Of a stretch of DNA of 64,000 nt, positions 1-8,597 are shown piece by piece. Each line of letters starts with the position of its first letter. Positions within the stretch are counted from its first letter, which is position 1. Location: contig NZ_CP012382.1 of the NCBI RefSeq assembly GCF_001267885.1, positions 3,893,001 through 3,957,000 of the forward strand, read 5' to 3'. The translations under genes were made by a program, and so were the position numbers. Source of the DNA: Streptomyces ambofaciens ATCC 23877. GTDB taxonomy: Bacteria > Actinomycetota > Actinomycetes > Streptomycetales > Streptomycetaceae. The notes beneath the pieces were generated by a model that was not told where the DNA came from, searched no databases, and saw only the letters and a program-made list of their open reading frames with translations.

Positions 1-164
1 CGCTCGTGGAGTACTACCGCACCATCGCCGGCGAGCATCCCGACTGGGACGAGTACCGGCGGGCCATGGTGGAGCAGGGCAAGTCGATCATCCGGGTGAC
101 ACCGGAGAAGTGGGGCCCGGTGGCGACGGGCGGCTTCCCGGCGCGGCTGTCGTCCGACGGCTGA
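1..164 (+). CDS. PPOX-class (F420/FMN split-barrel) oxidoreductase, C-terminal end
   Basis: Only the last 53 codons lie in the window; the first complete codon is at 3 and TGA is at 162-164. The visible tail (LVEYYRTIAGEHPDWDEY, then RAMVEQGKSIIRVTPEKWGP and a final GFPARL) resembles the C-terminus of small split-barrel PPOX-class enzymes of actinobacteria, where the protein ends in an R-V-x-P strand. This is family resemblance only: the cofactor-binding part is outside the window, so F420 and FMN cannot be told apart. Confidence 0.55.
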   Translation, partial: LVEYYRTIAGEHPDWDEYRRAMVEQGKSIIRVTPEKWGPVATGGFPARLSSDG

Positions 165-206
165 CGCCCCGGCCGGCGACGGGGCGCCCCACGGGCCGGG
201 CGCCGG

Positions 207-965
207 TCACCCGCGTTCGACCATCGCCTCGATGCCCGCCACGAGCAGGTCCAGCGCGAACTCGAAGTCCCGGTCCAGCATCTCCTCGACGGTGTCGCCG
301 CCGCGGGCCGACATGATGGCCCGGGACTCCTCGATGACGTCCGCCCTGTGCGGCAGGTCGGCCGCCGCCTCCATGGAGACCCGGAAGTAGTCGTCCGGGC
401 TCCTCCCCGTGGCCGCCGCGCGGGCGAGGAGGTGGCCCTCGATCGTGCCGTAGCCGTAGACGAACTGGAAGACGGCGGAGATCGCGCCGGTCAGACGGTG
501 CGGGGGGAGGCCGCTCAGGCGCATCACCTCCTGCACCGCTTGGGAGAAGGCCATCGAGTGCGGCCCGATGTTCAGGTAGGTGCCGGTCAGCTGGGACAGC
601 CAGGGGTGGCGCACCAGCAGCCGGCGGTTCTCCCGGGCCAGCGCGCGCAGCCGGGCGCGCCAGTCCGCGCCGGTCTCCGGGTCGGGGTCGCGCAGCTCGC
701 CGAAGACGGCGTCCAGGGCGAGTTCGAGCAGCTCGTCCTTGGTGTCGACGTACCAGTAGACGGACATCGCGGTGACGTTCAGCTCGGCGGCCAGGCGGCG
801 CATGGAGAACTTGGCCAGGCCCTCGGCGTCCAGCAGCCGGACCGTGACCGCGGTGATCCGCTCCCGGTCCAGTCCGGACGGCTGCCCACCGCGCCGCCCG
901 TCCCGGCGGTCCTCGCCCGCCAGCCAGACACTGGCCCGCGGTCCCTGCCGCCCTGCCTTCGCCAT
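207..965 (-). CDS. TetR/AcrR family transcriptional regulator
   Basis: A 252-aa regulator. The N-terminal helix-turn-helix spans roughly residues 35-80 (SMRRLAAELNVTAMSVYWYV followed by KDELLELALD), and the C-terminal half is the helical ligand-binding domain of the larger TetR_C type. I chose the ATG at 965 because GAGGAG lies about 8 nt upstream; an ATG at 989 lacks a ribosome site. The gene lies downstream of, and in the same direction as, the DHA2 exporter (gap 124 nt), so it is probably the local repressor of that exporter. The palindrome in front of the exporter (2595-2634) is the obvious operator. The ligand is unknown. Confidence 0.88.
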   Translation of the reverse strand: MAKAGRQGPRASVWLAGEDRRDGRRGGQPSGLDRERITAVTVRLLDAEGLAKFSMRRLAAELNVTAMSVYWYVDTKDELLELALDAVFGELRDPDPETGADWRARLRALARENRRLLVRHPWLSQLTGTYLNIGPHSMAFSQAVQEVMRLSGLPPHRLTGAISAVFQFVYGYGTIEGHLLARAAATGRSPDDYFRVSMEAAADLPHRADVIEESRAIMSARGGDTVEEMLDRDFEFALDLLVAGIEAMVERG

Positions 966-1089
966 CTGTGCTCTTCTCCTCGACTCCATCGCCCGCCGGA
1001 CACGCCAGGTGCCCCGTCAGGGGCGCGGGGAACGGCGCGACCAGCCACGACGAGCCCGCCGCCGCACCACTACCCCGCCACCCTGGCTC

Positions 1090-2595
1090 TTAGGCACCGT
1101 CCTTCGCCGCCCGCCGCAACAGCACGGACGCCACCACCCCGCCGAGCAGCACGGCCACCGCGCCCACCAGCTGGCTGCTCTCCAGACCGGAGGAGAACGC
1201 GTCGATCACCCGCTCCCGCTCCGCCTCCCCCTCCGCCGAGGCCAGCGCCGCGGGCAACGACGCCGCCGTCACCGGCACCAGCGCCGCGAACCGCGAGTTC
1301 AGCACCGCTCCCAGCACGGCCACGCCCAGCCCGTTGCCGAACTCGGCCAACGTACCGTTGACGCCCGCGCCGACCCCCGCCTTGGCCGGCGGGATCGCGC
1401 TCATGATGGCGTGGGCCATGGCCGGGTTGCCGAGCGCGCACCCCACGCCGATCAGCAGCAGGCCCAGCAGCGTGCCGGCGTACCCCTCGCCGGTGAGCGT
1501 GGCGATGGCCACCAGGCCCGCCGACATCAGCACCATGCTCAGCAGGACCGCCGTCGGCGTGCCCAGCCTGGCCAGCCACTTCGCCGCCACCCCGGAGAAG
1601 TTCAGCAGCACCACCGTCAGGGCCAGCGGGGCGGTCCGCAGCCCCGCCTCCAGCGGGCCGTACCCGAGCACGAACTGCAGGTGCTGGGTGAGCAGGAACA
1701 GCGCACCGCCCATGCCGAAGGTGATCAGCACCAGTCCGGCCACCGCGCCCGTGAACTGCCGGTTGCGGAAGAAGGCCAGGTCGAGCATCGGATACGGGAT
1801 GCGGCTCTCCCAGTACGCGAAGAGCGCCAGCACTCCCACCGCGACGGCCGCCGTGGCCAGGACCCGGCCGGACGTCCAGCCGTGCTCGGGGCCCGAGATG
1901 ATCGCGTAGACCAGCGCGGCCATGCCGATCGTGGAGAGGACGGCGCCCAGGAGGTCGGGGCGGTCGCCCTGCCGGTTCCGCGACTCGGGGACCAGGGTCA
2001 CGACCGCGACCAGCCCCAGCGCCACGACCGGCAGATTGATCAGGAAGATCGCGCCCCACCAGAAGTGGTCCAGCATGAAGCCGCCGATCAGGGGCCCGCA
2101 GGCGAAACCGAGCGCGCTGACGGCGCTCCAGATGCCGATCGCCTTGGCGTGCTCCTCGGGCGCGAAGATCTGCATGACCACGGCGAGCGTGGTGGTCAGC
2201 AGCAGCGCGCCGCCGACGCCCATGCCCGCCCGCGCGGCGATCAGCTGGCCGGTGGTGTCCGCGAGACCCGCGGCCAGCGAGCCCAGGCCGAACAGGGCGA
2301 GACCCGCCGCCAGCATCTTCTTGCGCCCGTAGCGGTCGGCCGCGCTGCCCGCGGTGAGCAGCAGGCCCGACTGCACCAGCGAGTAGGCGTTGATCATCCA
2401 CTGGATGTCGGAGTTGGCCGCGCCGAGTTCGTCGGTGAGGGAGGGGATGGCCACGTTCAGCACCGTGTTGTCCAGCACCACGGTCAGCTGGGCGAGGCTG
2501 ATGACTCCGAGGATCAGCCAGCGCTGCGGGTGGCCCTGGACGGGGGGCGCGGCCTGGGCCCGCCCTGCTTCCTGTTCCGGGGAGGACGTCGTCAT
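1090..2595 (-). CDS. DHA2-family MFS drug exporter (14 TM, EmrB/QacA type)
   Basis: A 501-aa membrane protein of the size and helix pattern of 14-TM proton/drug antiporters. Family motifs visible are motif C-like TVVLDNTVLNVAIPSL in TM1, the loop motif GSAADRYGRKKM, and GFACGPLIGGFML in TM5. It should export hydrophobic or cationic drugs across the plasma membrane; the substrate cannot be read from sequence. The ATG at 2595 sits directly at the edge of a 40-bp palindrome and has no Shine-Dalgarno, so translation from a leaderless transcript is likely. The TetR gene downstream is the presumed repressor. The C-terminal residues (VASVLLRRAAKDGA) are normal for the family. Confidence 0.9.
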   Translation of the reverse strand: MTTSSPEQEAGRAQAAPPVQGHPQRWLILGVISLAQLTVVLDNTVLNVAIPSLTDELGAANSDIQWMINAYSLVQSGLLLTAGSAADRYGRKKMLAAGLALFGLGSLAAGLADTTGQLIAARAGMGVGGALLLTTTLAVVMQIFAPEEHAKAIGIWSAVSALGFACGPLIGGFMLDHFWWGAIFLINLPVVALGLVAVVTLVPESRNRQGDRPDLLGAVLSTIGMAALVYAIISGPEHGWTSGRVLATAAVAVGVLALFAYWESRIPYPMLDLAFFRNRQFTGAVAGLVLITFGMGGALFLLTQHLQFVLGYGPLEAGLRTAPLALTVVLLNFSGVAAKWLARLGTPTAVLLSMVLMSAGLVAIATLTGEGYAGTLLGLLLIGVGCALGNPAMAHAIMSAIPPAKAGVGAGVNGTLAEFGNGLGVAVLGAVLNSRFAALVPVTAASLPAALASAEGEAERERVIDAFSSGLESSQLVGAVAVLLGGVVASVLLRRAAKDGA

Positions 2596-2634
2596 GCTGT
2601 ACAGCGTATAGGGGTCCCCATACGCTGTACAGCA
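2595..2634. promoter_or_regulatory. Palindromic TetR operator overlapping the exporter start
   Basis: Perfect 15-bp arms TGCTGTACAGCGTAT (2595-2609) and their complement (2620-2634) surround a 10-bp centre that is itself nearly palindromic (AGGGGTCCCC). Each arm also contains the small palindrome CTGTACAG. The first base of the exporter ATG is the last base of the palindrome. On the minus strand TATACG lies 9 nt before ATG and could be the -10 of a leaderless promoter. Binding by the adjacent TetR protein is inferred. Confidence 0.75.
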
Positions 2635-2658
2635 GAGCGAGGTGCGATCCGGGTCCGG

Positions 2659-4824
2659 TCAGGTCTTCGGCTGCGTGAGGTCGTAGAAGGTGGCCGAACC
2701 GGCGGTGACCTCCTTGAAGTTGGCCTCGACCCAGGACGTGATCTGCGACGAGGTGCCGGAGTCGCCGCCCATGCCGCCGCCTCCGCCGCCTCCCACGAGG
2801 TAGTGGATCTCTCCGTCGGCCACGTACTCCTTGAACCGGGCGAGCGTCGGGGACGGGTCCGTGCCGTTGAAGCCGCCGATCGCCATCACCGGCTCGCCGG
2901 TGCTGAGCTGGTAGCTCGCGGCGTTCTGGGCACCGATCGCGGCGGCGACCCAGGTGTACCGGCCGGCGTCGGCCTCCAGCAGCTTCCTGGCCTCGGAGTC
3001 GACCTGGGCGCCGTCGAGCAGGCCGCCCATGCCGCCGCCCCCGCCCGCCGGGCCGCCCTCACCGGACCGGCCGCCCGGAGCCGCCTGGCCGCCGGGAGCC
3101 GTTCCGCCGGTGCCGCCGGTGCCGGGGGCGCCGTTGTTCGGCTGGTTCCGGCCGGGGGCACCGCCGGGGAAGCCGCCGTTCCCGGGACCGCCCTGGGCCC
3201 GGCCCTGCCCCTGCCCGGGCGGGTTCGCGCCCCCGGGAAAGCCGCCGCCCCGGCCGCCGCCGCCCGGGCCGCCCCCCGTGCTCGCGCCGGCCGGACCGGC
3301 CGTCACGATGGAGCCGCTGTGCCCCTCCCGCACGGTGCTCAGCGTGTACGCGGTGGGTGCGGCCAGGGACGCCACCACGCCGAGGCCCGCCACCGTGAGC
3401 GCGGTCCGCCGCCCCAGCCGTCCGGCGAAGACCAGCCCGAGCGCCGCGGCCAGGCCGCCCACGAGGACCGCCCACCTCAGCCAGGGCAGGTAGTCGGGCG
3501 TGCGGTCGAGGAGGACATACCCCCAGGCCGCGGTCGCCGTGACGGCCGCCGCCAGGGCGAGGGACGCCCACACCCGCTCGCGACGCTCCCACAGCACCGC
3601 GGCGCCCATGCCGACCACGGCCGCCAGGTACGGCGCGAGGGCCACCGTGTAGTACTGGTGGAAGATGCCCGCCATGTAGCTGAAGACGGCCGCGGTCGTC
3701 AGCAGCGAGCCGCCCCAGACCAGGAAGGACGCACGGGCGGGGTCGGTACGGCCGCCGCGTCGGGTGGCGACGAGCCCCGCGGCGAGCAGGATCAGGGCGG
3801 CCGGCAGCAGCCAGGAGATCTGGCCCCCGATCTCGGAGTCGAACATCCGGTCCCAGCCGGTCTCGCCCCACTGACCGCCGCCGCCCGTGCCGCCACCACC
3901 GCCGACGCTGCCGGTCTCCTCGCCGTTGAGCCGGCCGAGGCCGTTGTAGCCGAAGGTCAGCTCCAGGAAGCTGTTGTTCTGCGAGCCGCCGATGTACGGC
4001 CGCGACGACGCGGGCCACAGCTCCACGACCGCGACCCACCAGCCGCCGCAGACGACGACCGCGAGGGCCGCCAGGGCGAGCTGGGCCAGCCGCTTCCTCA
4101 GCCGCACCGGCGCGCAGACGCCGTACACGAGGGCGAGGGCGGGCAGGATCAGGAAGGCCTGGAGGGTCTTCGCCAGGAAGGCGAAGCCGATCGCCGCGCC
4201 CGCCCACACCAGCCACCTGGTCCGGCCGTCCTCCAGCGCGCGGACGACGAGCCAGCAGGCGACGGACATCAGCAGTGCCAGCAGCGCGTCCGGGTTGTTG
4301 AACCGGAACATCAGCGCCGCGACGGGCGTCAGCGCCAGCACGGCGCCGGCGATCAGCCCGGCCGCGGGACGGAACCGGCGGCGCACCGCCGCGTACACGA
4401 CGGCGACCGTCGCGACGCCCATCAGCACCTCGGGGACCAGGACCGACCACGAGCTCAGCCCGAAGACCCGCACGGCCAGCGCCATCGGCCAGAGCGCGGC
4501 CGGGGGTTTGTCCACGGTGATGGCGTTCGCGGCGTCGAGCGAACCGAAGAAGAACGCCTTCCAGGACTGGCTGCCCGCCTGCACGGCCGCCGAGTAGAAG
4601 GAGTTAGCGTAACCGGAGGCGCTCAGGTTGTACAGGTACAGCAGGGCGGTGGCGAGCAGCAGCCCGAGGAAGGCCGGGCGCACCCAGCGGGGGTCCTCGG
4701 GGCGGCCCCGCCAGAGCCTCCGCAGCCGCCCGGGTGCCCCGGGGGTGGCCGGCGGGCCCCACCCCTCCTCGTCCGGAGGGCGCGTGGCCCCCGCGTCCGC
4801 CGTCCGGTCGTGGTGCGTCGTCAT
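2659..4824 (-). CDS. GT39/ArnT-like polyprenyl-phosphate mannosyltransferase, multi-pass membrane protein
   Basis: A 721-aa integral membrane glycosyltransferase. The N-terminal half has many TM segments and the PMT/ArnT-like first loop (SYFYSA-type stretch NSFYSAAVQAGSQSWKAFF, then NAITVDKPPAALWP with the acidic residue expected to bind the lipid-linked donor). After about residue 490 there is a long Gly/Pro-rich extracytoplasmic stretch (GGGPGGGG, GGFPGGANPPGQGQG and similar), followed by a globular tail (GRYTWVAAAIGAQNAASYQL ... MAIGGFNGTDPSPTL) typical of the YkcB-like branch. The start at 4824 overlaps the upstream TGA as ATGA and has GAGGGG upstream. It is the last gene of the four-gene operon and probably uses the sugar-lipid made by the GT2 protein encoded just upstream. 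Confidence 0.87.
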   Translation of the reverse strand: MTTHHDRTADAGATRPPDEEGWGPPATPGAPGRLRRLWRGRPEDPRWVRPAFLGLLLATALLYLYNLSASGYANSFYSAAVQAGSQSWKAFFFGSLDAANAITVDKPPAALWPMALAVRVFGLSSWSVLVPEVLMGVATVAVVYAAVRRRFRPAAGLIAGAVLALTPVAALMFRFNNPDALLALLMSVACWLVVRALEDGRTRWLVWAGAAIGFAFLAKTLQAFLILPALALVYGVCAPVRLRKRLAQLALAALAVVVCGGWWVAVVELWPASSRPYIGGSQNNSFLELTFGYNGLGRLNGEETGSVGGGGGTGGGGQWGETGWDRMFDSEIGGQISWLLPAALILLAAGLVATRRGGRTDPARASFLVWGGSLLTTAAVFSYMAGIFHQYYTVALAPYLAAVVGMGAAVLWERRERVWASLALAAAVTATAAWGYVLLDRTPDYLPWLRWAVLVGGLAAALGLVFAGRLGRRTALTVAGLGVVASLAAPTAYTLSTVREGHSGSIVTAGPAGASTGGGPGGGGRGGGFPGGANPPGQGQGRAQGGPGNGGFPGGAPGRNQPNNGAPGTGGTGGTAPGGQAAPGGRSGEGGPAGGGGGMGGLLDGAQVDSEARKLLEADAGRYTWVAAAIGAQNAASYQLSTGEPVMAIGGFNGTDPSPTLARFKEYVADGEIHYLVGGGGGGGMGGDSGTSSQITSWVEANFKEVTAGSATFYDLTQPKT

Positions 4825-6290
4825 CGTCGGCCCCTCGGGTGGGTGTCGGCGGGGTGCGCCGGCCGGCGGCGCGCGGTGGCGTCGCCCCACGGGCGGCCCG
4901 CGTCCGGATGCCGGGCCGCGGGCGCGTCCGGCACCGGGGGCGCGGGCACGGTGGGGGGCGCGTCCGGGGACACGGCGGGCGCGGTGGGGGGCGCGTCCAG
5001 GGACACGGCGGGCACGGTGGGGGGCGCGTCCGGGAACACCCAGGCGCGGAAGAGCAGGAAGCGCAGCACGGTGGCCGCGAGGTTGGCGGTGATCAGCACC
5101 GCCAGCTCGGTGGAGTGGTCCGGGTCGGCGGTCGCCGCGTTCAGGGCGGCGAGCGATCCGGCGGTCAGGACGAGACCGATACCGAAGACGACCAGCCCCT
5201 GTGCCTGGTGCCGCGCGGCGCCGGCCCGGCCCCGCACCCCGAAGGTCAGCCTCCGGTTGGCGGCGGTGTTGGCGACCGCCGAGACCAGCAGGGCCAGCGC
5301 GTTGGCGGTCTGGGAGCCGCAGAAGGGCCGGAAGCCGCTGTAGAGCAGCAGGTAGAAGAGGGTGGACAGGACGCCGACGACGCAGAAGCCGACGAGTTGC
5401 CGGGCCAGGCCCTGCGGTACGTCCGTCAGCTCCCGGTCCCTCGGGTCGTCACCGAACGGCCGGGCCAGCCGGTCCAGCGGCAGCGAACCGGTGGCCAGGG
5501 CCTTGCCGACCCGCCACACGCCCTTGAGGTCCTCGGTCGCGGTCCGCACGATGTGCACGGTCGAGTCCGGATCGTCGACCCAGTCGACCGGCACCTCGTG
5601 GATACGGCAGCCCGCGCGCTCGGCGAGCACCAGCATCTCGGTGTCGAAGAACCAGCCGGTGTCCTCCACCAGCGGCAGCAGCACCTGGGCCACGTCCCGG
5701 CGGATCGCCTTGAAGCCGCACTGGGCGTCGGAGAAGCGGGCCTGTAGGGAGCCGCGCAGGATGAGGTTGTAGGACCGGGAGATGAACTCCCGCTTGGCGC
5801 CGCGCACCACCCGCGAGCTGCGGGCGAGCCGCGAGCCGATGGCGAGGTCGGAGTGCCCGGATATCAGCGGGGCCACCAGCGGCAGCAGCGCGTTCAGGTC
5901 GGTGGACAGGTCGACGTCCATGTAGGCGAGGACGGGCGCGTCCGAGGCCGACCAGACGGTGCGCAGCGCCCGGCCGCGCCCCTTCTGCTCCAGCCGTACG
6001 GACGTGACCTCCGCCAGTTCGGCCGCGAGCCGCGCGGCGACGTGCGGGGTGGCGTCCGTGGAGGCGTTGTCCGCGACCGTGACGCGGAAGCCGTAGGGGA
6101 ACGTCCGGGTGAGGTGATCGTGCAGGCGCAGGACGCACGGCCTGAGGTCCTTCTCCTCGTTGTAGACGGGGATCACCACGTCCAGGACAGGCGTACCGGC
6201 TCCTGCGGCCGGGAGATGCTCCCGCGCCGGCAGGGAGCCGGGAGAAGAGTCGGTTCGCATGGGACCGACTCTTCTCAAGTCCCCTGTCAC
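4821..6290 (-). CDS. Bifunctional GT2 glycosyltransferase / GtrA-like flippase domain
   Basis: A 489-aa protein if it starts at the GTG at 6290, which overlaps the kinase stop as GTGA. Residues about 35-260 form a GT2 dolichyl/polyprenyl-phosphate sugar synthase (VVIPVYNEEKDL, VADNASTDATP, AYMDVDLSTDL, SDAQCGFKAIRRD). Residues about 300-425 are a four-TM GtrA-like domain (QLVGFCVVGVLSTLFYLLL, NTAANRRLTFG). The tail carries a repeated Pro-rich unit (DAPPTVPAV x3). The likely role is to make polyprenyl-phosphate sugar and flip it for the GT39 enzyme. An in-frame ATG at 6260 with GAGAAGAG upstream is an alternative start, but it lies in a 13-bp hairpin. All junctions in this operon are 4-nt overlaps, which favours 6290. 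Confidence 0.88.
   Translation of the reverse strand: MTGDLRRVGPMRTDSSPGSLPAREHLPAAGAGTPVLDVVIPVYNEEKDLRPCVLRLHDHLTRTFPYGFRVTVADNASTDATPHVAARLAAELAEVTSVRLEQKGRGRALRTVWSASDAPVLAYMDVDLSTDLNALLPLVAPLISGHSDLAIGSRLARSSRVVRGAKREFISRSYNLILRGSLQARFSDAQCGFKAIRRDVAQVLLPLVEDTGWFFDTEMLVLAERAGCRIHEVPVDWVDDPDSTVHIVRTATEDLKGVWRVGKALATGSLPLDRLARPFGDDPRDRELTDVPQGLARQLVGFCVVGVLSTLFYLLLYSGFRPFCGSQTANALALLVSAVANTAANRRLTFGVRGRAGAARHQAQGLVVFGIGLVLTAGSLAALNAATADPDHSTELAVLITANLAATVLRFLLFRAWVFPDAPPTVPAVSLDAPPTAPAVSPDAPPTVPAPPVPDAPAARHPDAGRPWGDATARRRPAHPADTHPRGRR
6242..6276 (-). promoter_or_regulatory. 13-bp inverted repeat enclosing an internal ATG and its ribosome site
   Basis: Arms GAGAAGAGTCGGT (6242-6254) and ACCGACTCTTCTC (6264-6276) are perfect complements with a 9-nt loop holding the ATG at 6258-6260. 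In the mRNA the purine-rich GAGAAGAG would be base-paired and the ATG exposed only in the loop. It lies near the 5' end of the GT2-GtrA gene. A role in start selection or translational coupling is inferred. Confidence 0.6.
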
Positions 6291-7837
6291 ACCCGTGTGG
6301 TGAGGCTGTGCTGTGCCTGTGAGCGGCCCCGGCCGACGCCGTCACCGGCCGGCGCGTCCGGTGCGGGCACGGGCAGGTGCAGGGTGAAGACCGTCCGTCC
6401 GGGCACGCTGTCGACCGTCACGGCGCCGCCGTGCGCCGCCGCCACCGCCTGCACGATGGCGAGCCCGAGGCCCGTCGAACCGGTCGCCCGGGACCGTGCC
6501 GAGTCACCGCGCGCGAACCGTTCGAAGACGCGCGGCAGCAACGCGGCCGGGATGCCCGGCCCGTCGTCCTCCACGTCCACGCAGAGCCACGCACCGCTGC
6601 GCCGCACGCGCGCGGTGACGGTCGTACCGGTCGGGGTGTGGTTGCGGGCGTTGCCCAGCAGGTTGACCAGCACCTGCTGGAGCCGGGCGGCGTCGGCCGA
6701 GACCAGTGCGGGTTCCTCGGGCAGGTCGAGCCGCCAGTCGTGGTCGAGCCCGGCCGCGCGGGCGTCGCTCACGGTGTCCACGACCAGCGGTACGAGGTCG
6801 GTCCGCTCGAACCGCAACGGCCGCCCGGCGTCCAGGCGGGCCAGCAGCAGCAGGTCCTCGACCAGCAGGGTCATCCGCCCGGCCTCGGACTCGATCCGGC
6901 CCAGCGCGTGCCGGGTGTCGGGGCCGACCCGTTCCCGGCCCCTGCGGGTGAGTTCGGCGTACCCGCGGATGGAGGCGAGGGGGGTGCGCAGCTCATGGCT
7001 GGCGTCGGCGACGAACTGCCGTACCCGCGTCTCGCTCTCCTGGCGTGCGTGCAGCGCTCCGTGCACGTGGTTCAGCATCCGGTTGAGCGCGGCGCCCACC
7101 CGGCCGACCTCGGTGTGCGGGTCGCACTCGGAGTCCGGGACGCGTTCGTCCAGGTTCACCTCGCCCGCGTGCAGCGGCAGTTCGGATACCCGCGTGGCGG
7201 TGGCGGCGACCCTGCGCAGGGGCCGGGTGGCGACGCCGACGATGACGGTCCCGGCGAGGGAGGCGGCGACGAGGCCGGCGGCGGTGACGCTGGCCTCCAC
7301 GAGGACGAGGGTGCGGAGGGTGCTGGTGACCTCGGAGGTGGGTACGGCGGCGTAGTAGCCGGCCCGGTACTCCACGCGGTAGTCGCCGAGGCCGTCGATC
7401 TCGACGGTGTGCGTGTCCCCGTCCCGGGGGACGGAGGCCAGCGCGGCGCGTTCCGCCTCGGTCAGGGCGACCGGCGACGTGCCGCTGAAGTTGGTGCTGT
7501 CGTCGTCCTTGCGGCCGTACTCGGCGTCCACGACGGCACCGTCCCGCACCTCGGCGACGACCGTGCCGCGCGGCTGGGGTCCACGGGTGACGAACTCGTC
7601 GAGGTCGATCCGCTGCGGGCCGTCGCCGCCGGGCCCGGGGTCGCCGGGCGGCTTGAACCCGGACACCCGCATCGCGACCTCGCGCACCTGCCCGTCCAGC
7701 TGCTCGTACAGGTGCGACCGCAGCGCCACCGTCGTCACCGTGCCGATCACCGCGCACACCACCGCGATCAGCGCCACGGACGCGACGACGAGCCGCGTCC
7801 GCAGGGTCCGCGGCCGCGGTCGTCGCCGTCGGCTCAC
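6287..7837 (-). CDS. Sensor histidine kinase (HAMP, HisKA, HATPase_c)
   Basis: A 516-aa kinase starting at GTG 7837, which overlaps the response-regulator TGA (GTGA). TM1 is at about residues 12-37, followed by an extracytoplasmic sensor region of about 140 residues, TM2 near 185-205 and HAMP. HisKA has the phospho-acceptor His (FVADASHELRTPLASIRGY). The ATPase boxes are intact: N box NLLGNARNHT, G1 DDGPGIP, F box FERFARGDS, G2 GSTGLGLAIV. It should phosphorylate the regulator encoded upstream; with two glycosyltransferases in the same operon, a cell-envelope signal is likely but not shown. Confidence 0.93.
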   Translation of the reverse strand: MSRRRRPRPRTLRTRLVVASVALIAVVCAVIGTVTTVALRSHLYEQLDGQVREVAMRVSGFKPPGDPGPGGDGPQRIDLDEFVTRGPQPRGTVVAEVRDGAVVDAEYGRKDDDSTNFSGTSPVALTEAERAALASVPRDGDTHTVEIDGLGDYRVEYRAGYYAAVPTSEVTSTLRTLVLVEASVTAAGLVAASLAGTVIVGVATRPLRRVAATATRVSELPLHAGEVNLDERVPDSECDPHTEVGRVGAALNRMLNHVHGALHARQESETRVRQFVADASHELRTPLASIRGYAELTRRGRERVGPDTRHALGRIESEAGRMTLLVEDLLLLARLDAGRPLRFERTDLVPLVVDTVSDARAAGLDHDWRLDLPEEPALVSADAARLQQVLVNLLGNARNHTPTGTTVTARVRRSGAWLCVDVEDDGPGIPAALLPRVFERFARGDSARSRATGSTGLGLAIVQAVAAAHGGAVTVDSVPGRTVFTLHLPVPAPDAPAGDGVGRGRSQAQHSLTTRV

Positions 7838-8574
7838 GCGGCGGCGGGCTTGATCAGGTAGCCGGCGCCCCGCCGGGTGTGGATCATCGGCTCGCGCCCG
7901 GCGTCGATCTTCCGGCGCAGGTAGGAGATGTACAGCTCGACCACGTTGGCCTGGCCGCCGAAGTCGTAGGACCACACCCGGTCCAGGATCTGCGCCTTGC
8001 TCAGCACCCGCCGCGGGTTGCGCATCAGGAAGCGCAGCAGCTCGAACTCGGTGGCGGTGAGGTGGATGCCGTCGCCGCCCCGGGTGACCTCGTGGCTGTC
8101 CTCGTCGAGGGTGAGGTCGCCGACGACGAGGACGGAGTCGGAGCGCCGGTCGGCGGCGCCGGAGCGCCGGATCAGTCCGCGCAGCCGGGCGACGACCTCC
8201 TCCAGGCTGAACGGCTTGGTGACGTAGTCGTCCCCGCCGGCCGTCAGCCCGGCGATCCGGTCCTCGACCGCGTCCTTGGCGGTCAGGAACAGCACCGGTA
8301 CGTCCGGCAGGTCGCGGCGCAGCCGTCCCAGCACGCTCAGGCCGTCCATGTCGGGCAGCATCATGTCCAGCACGACGGCGTCGGGCCGGAAGTCGCGCGC
8401 GGCCTGGACGGCGCCGTGCCCGTCCCCGGCGCTGCGGATCTGCCAGCCCTCGTAGCGCAGGGCCATGGACAGCAGCTCGGTGATGGACAGCTCGTCGTCC
8501 ACCACAAGCACCCGGACGGGGCTCCCGTCCGGCCTCAGCAGTTCGGTGCGCCCCTGGGGCGAGGTAGTGGTCAT
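7834..8574 (-). CDS. OmpR/PhoB-family response regulator
   Basis: A 246-aa two-domain regulator. The receiver domain (about 22-135) has the acidic pair VVDDE, phospho-acceptor Asp in VVLDMMLPDMDG, and the conserved Lys in YVTKPF. The C-terminal winged helix (about 150-245) contains LTATEFELLRFLMRNPRRVL and the recognition helix in NVVELYISYLRRKI. The ATG at 8574 gives the usual family length; a longer frame upstream has no family homology. It is the first gene of the operon with kinase, GT2-GtrA and GT39 enzyme. Its own promoter region has repeated CTGAGA/TCTCAG motifs, suggesting autoregulation. Confidence 0.94.
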   Translation of the reverse strand: MTTTSPQGRTELLRPDGSPVRVLVVDDELSITELLSMALRYEGWQIRSAGDGHGAVQAARDFRPDAVVLDMMLPDMDGLSVLGRLRRDLPDVPVLFLTAKDAVEDRIAGLTAGGDDYVTKPFSLEEVVARLRGLIRRSGAADRRSDSVLVVGDLTLDEDSHEVTRGGDGIHLTATEFELLRFLMRNPRRVLSKAQILDRVWSYDFGGQANVVELYISYLRRKIDAGREPMIHTRRGAGYLIKPAAA

Positions 8575-8597
8575 ACCGGACACGGTGTCGGGGCGCT

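Noticed and set aside
772..5343. A 1523-codon open frame on the plus strand opposite the exporter and glycosyltransferase genes
   Set aside because: It is antisense to three well-supported genes, has extreme Arg/Gln/His/Gly composition and no domain; such frames arise from high GC3 on the other strand.
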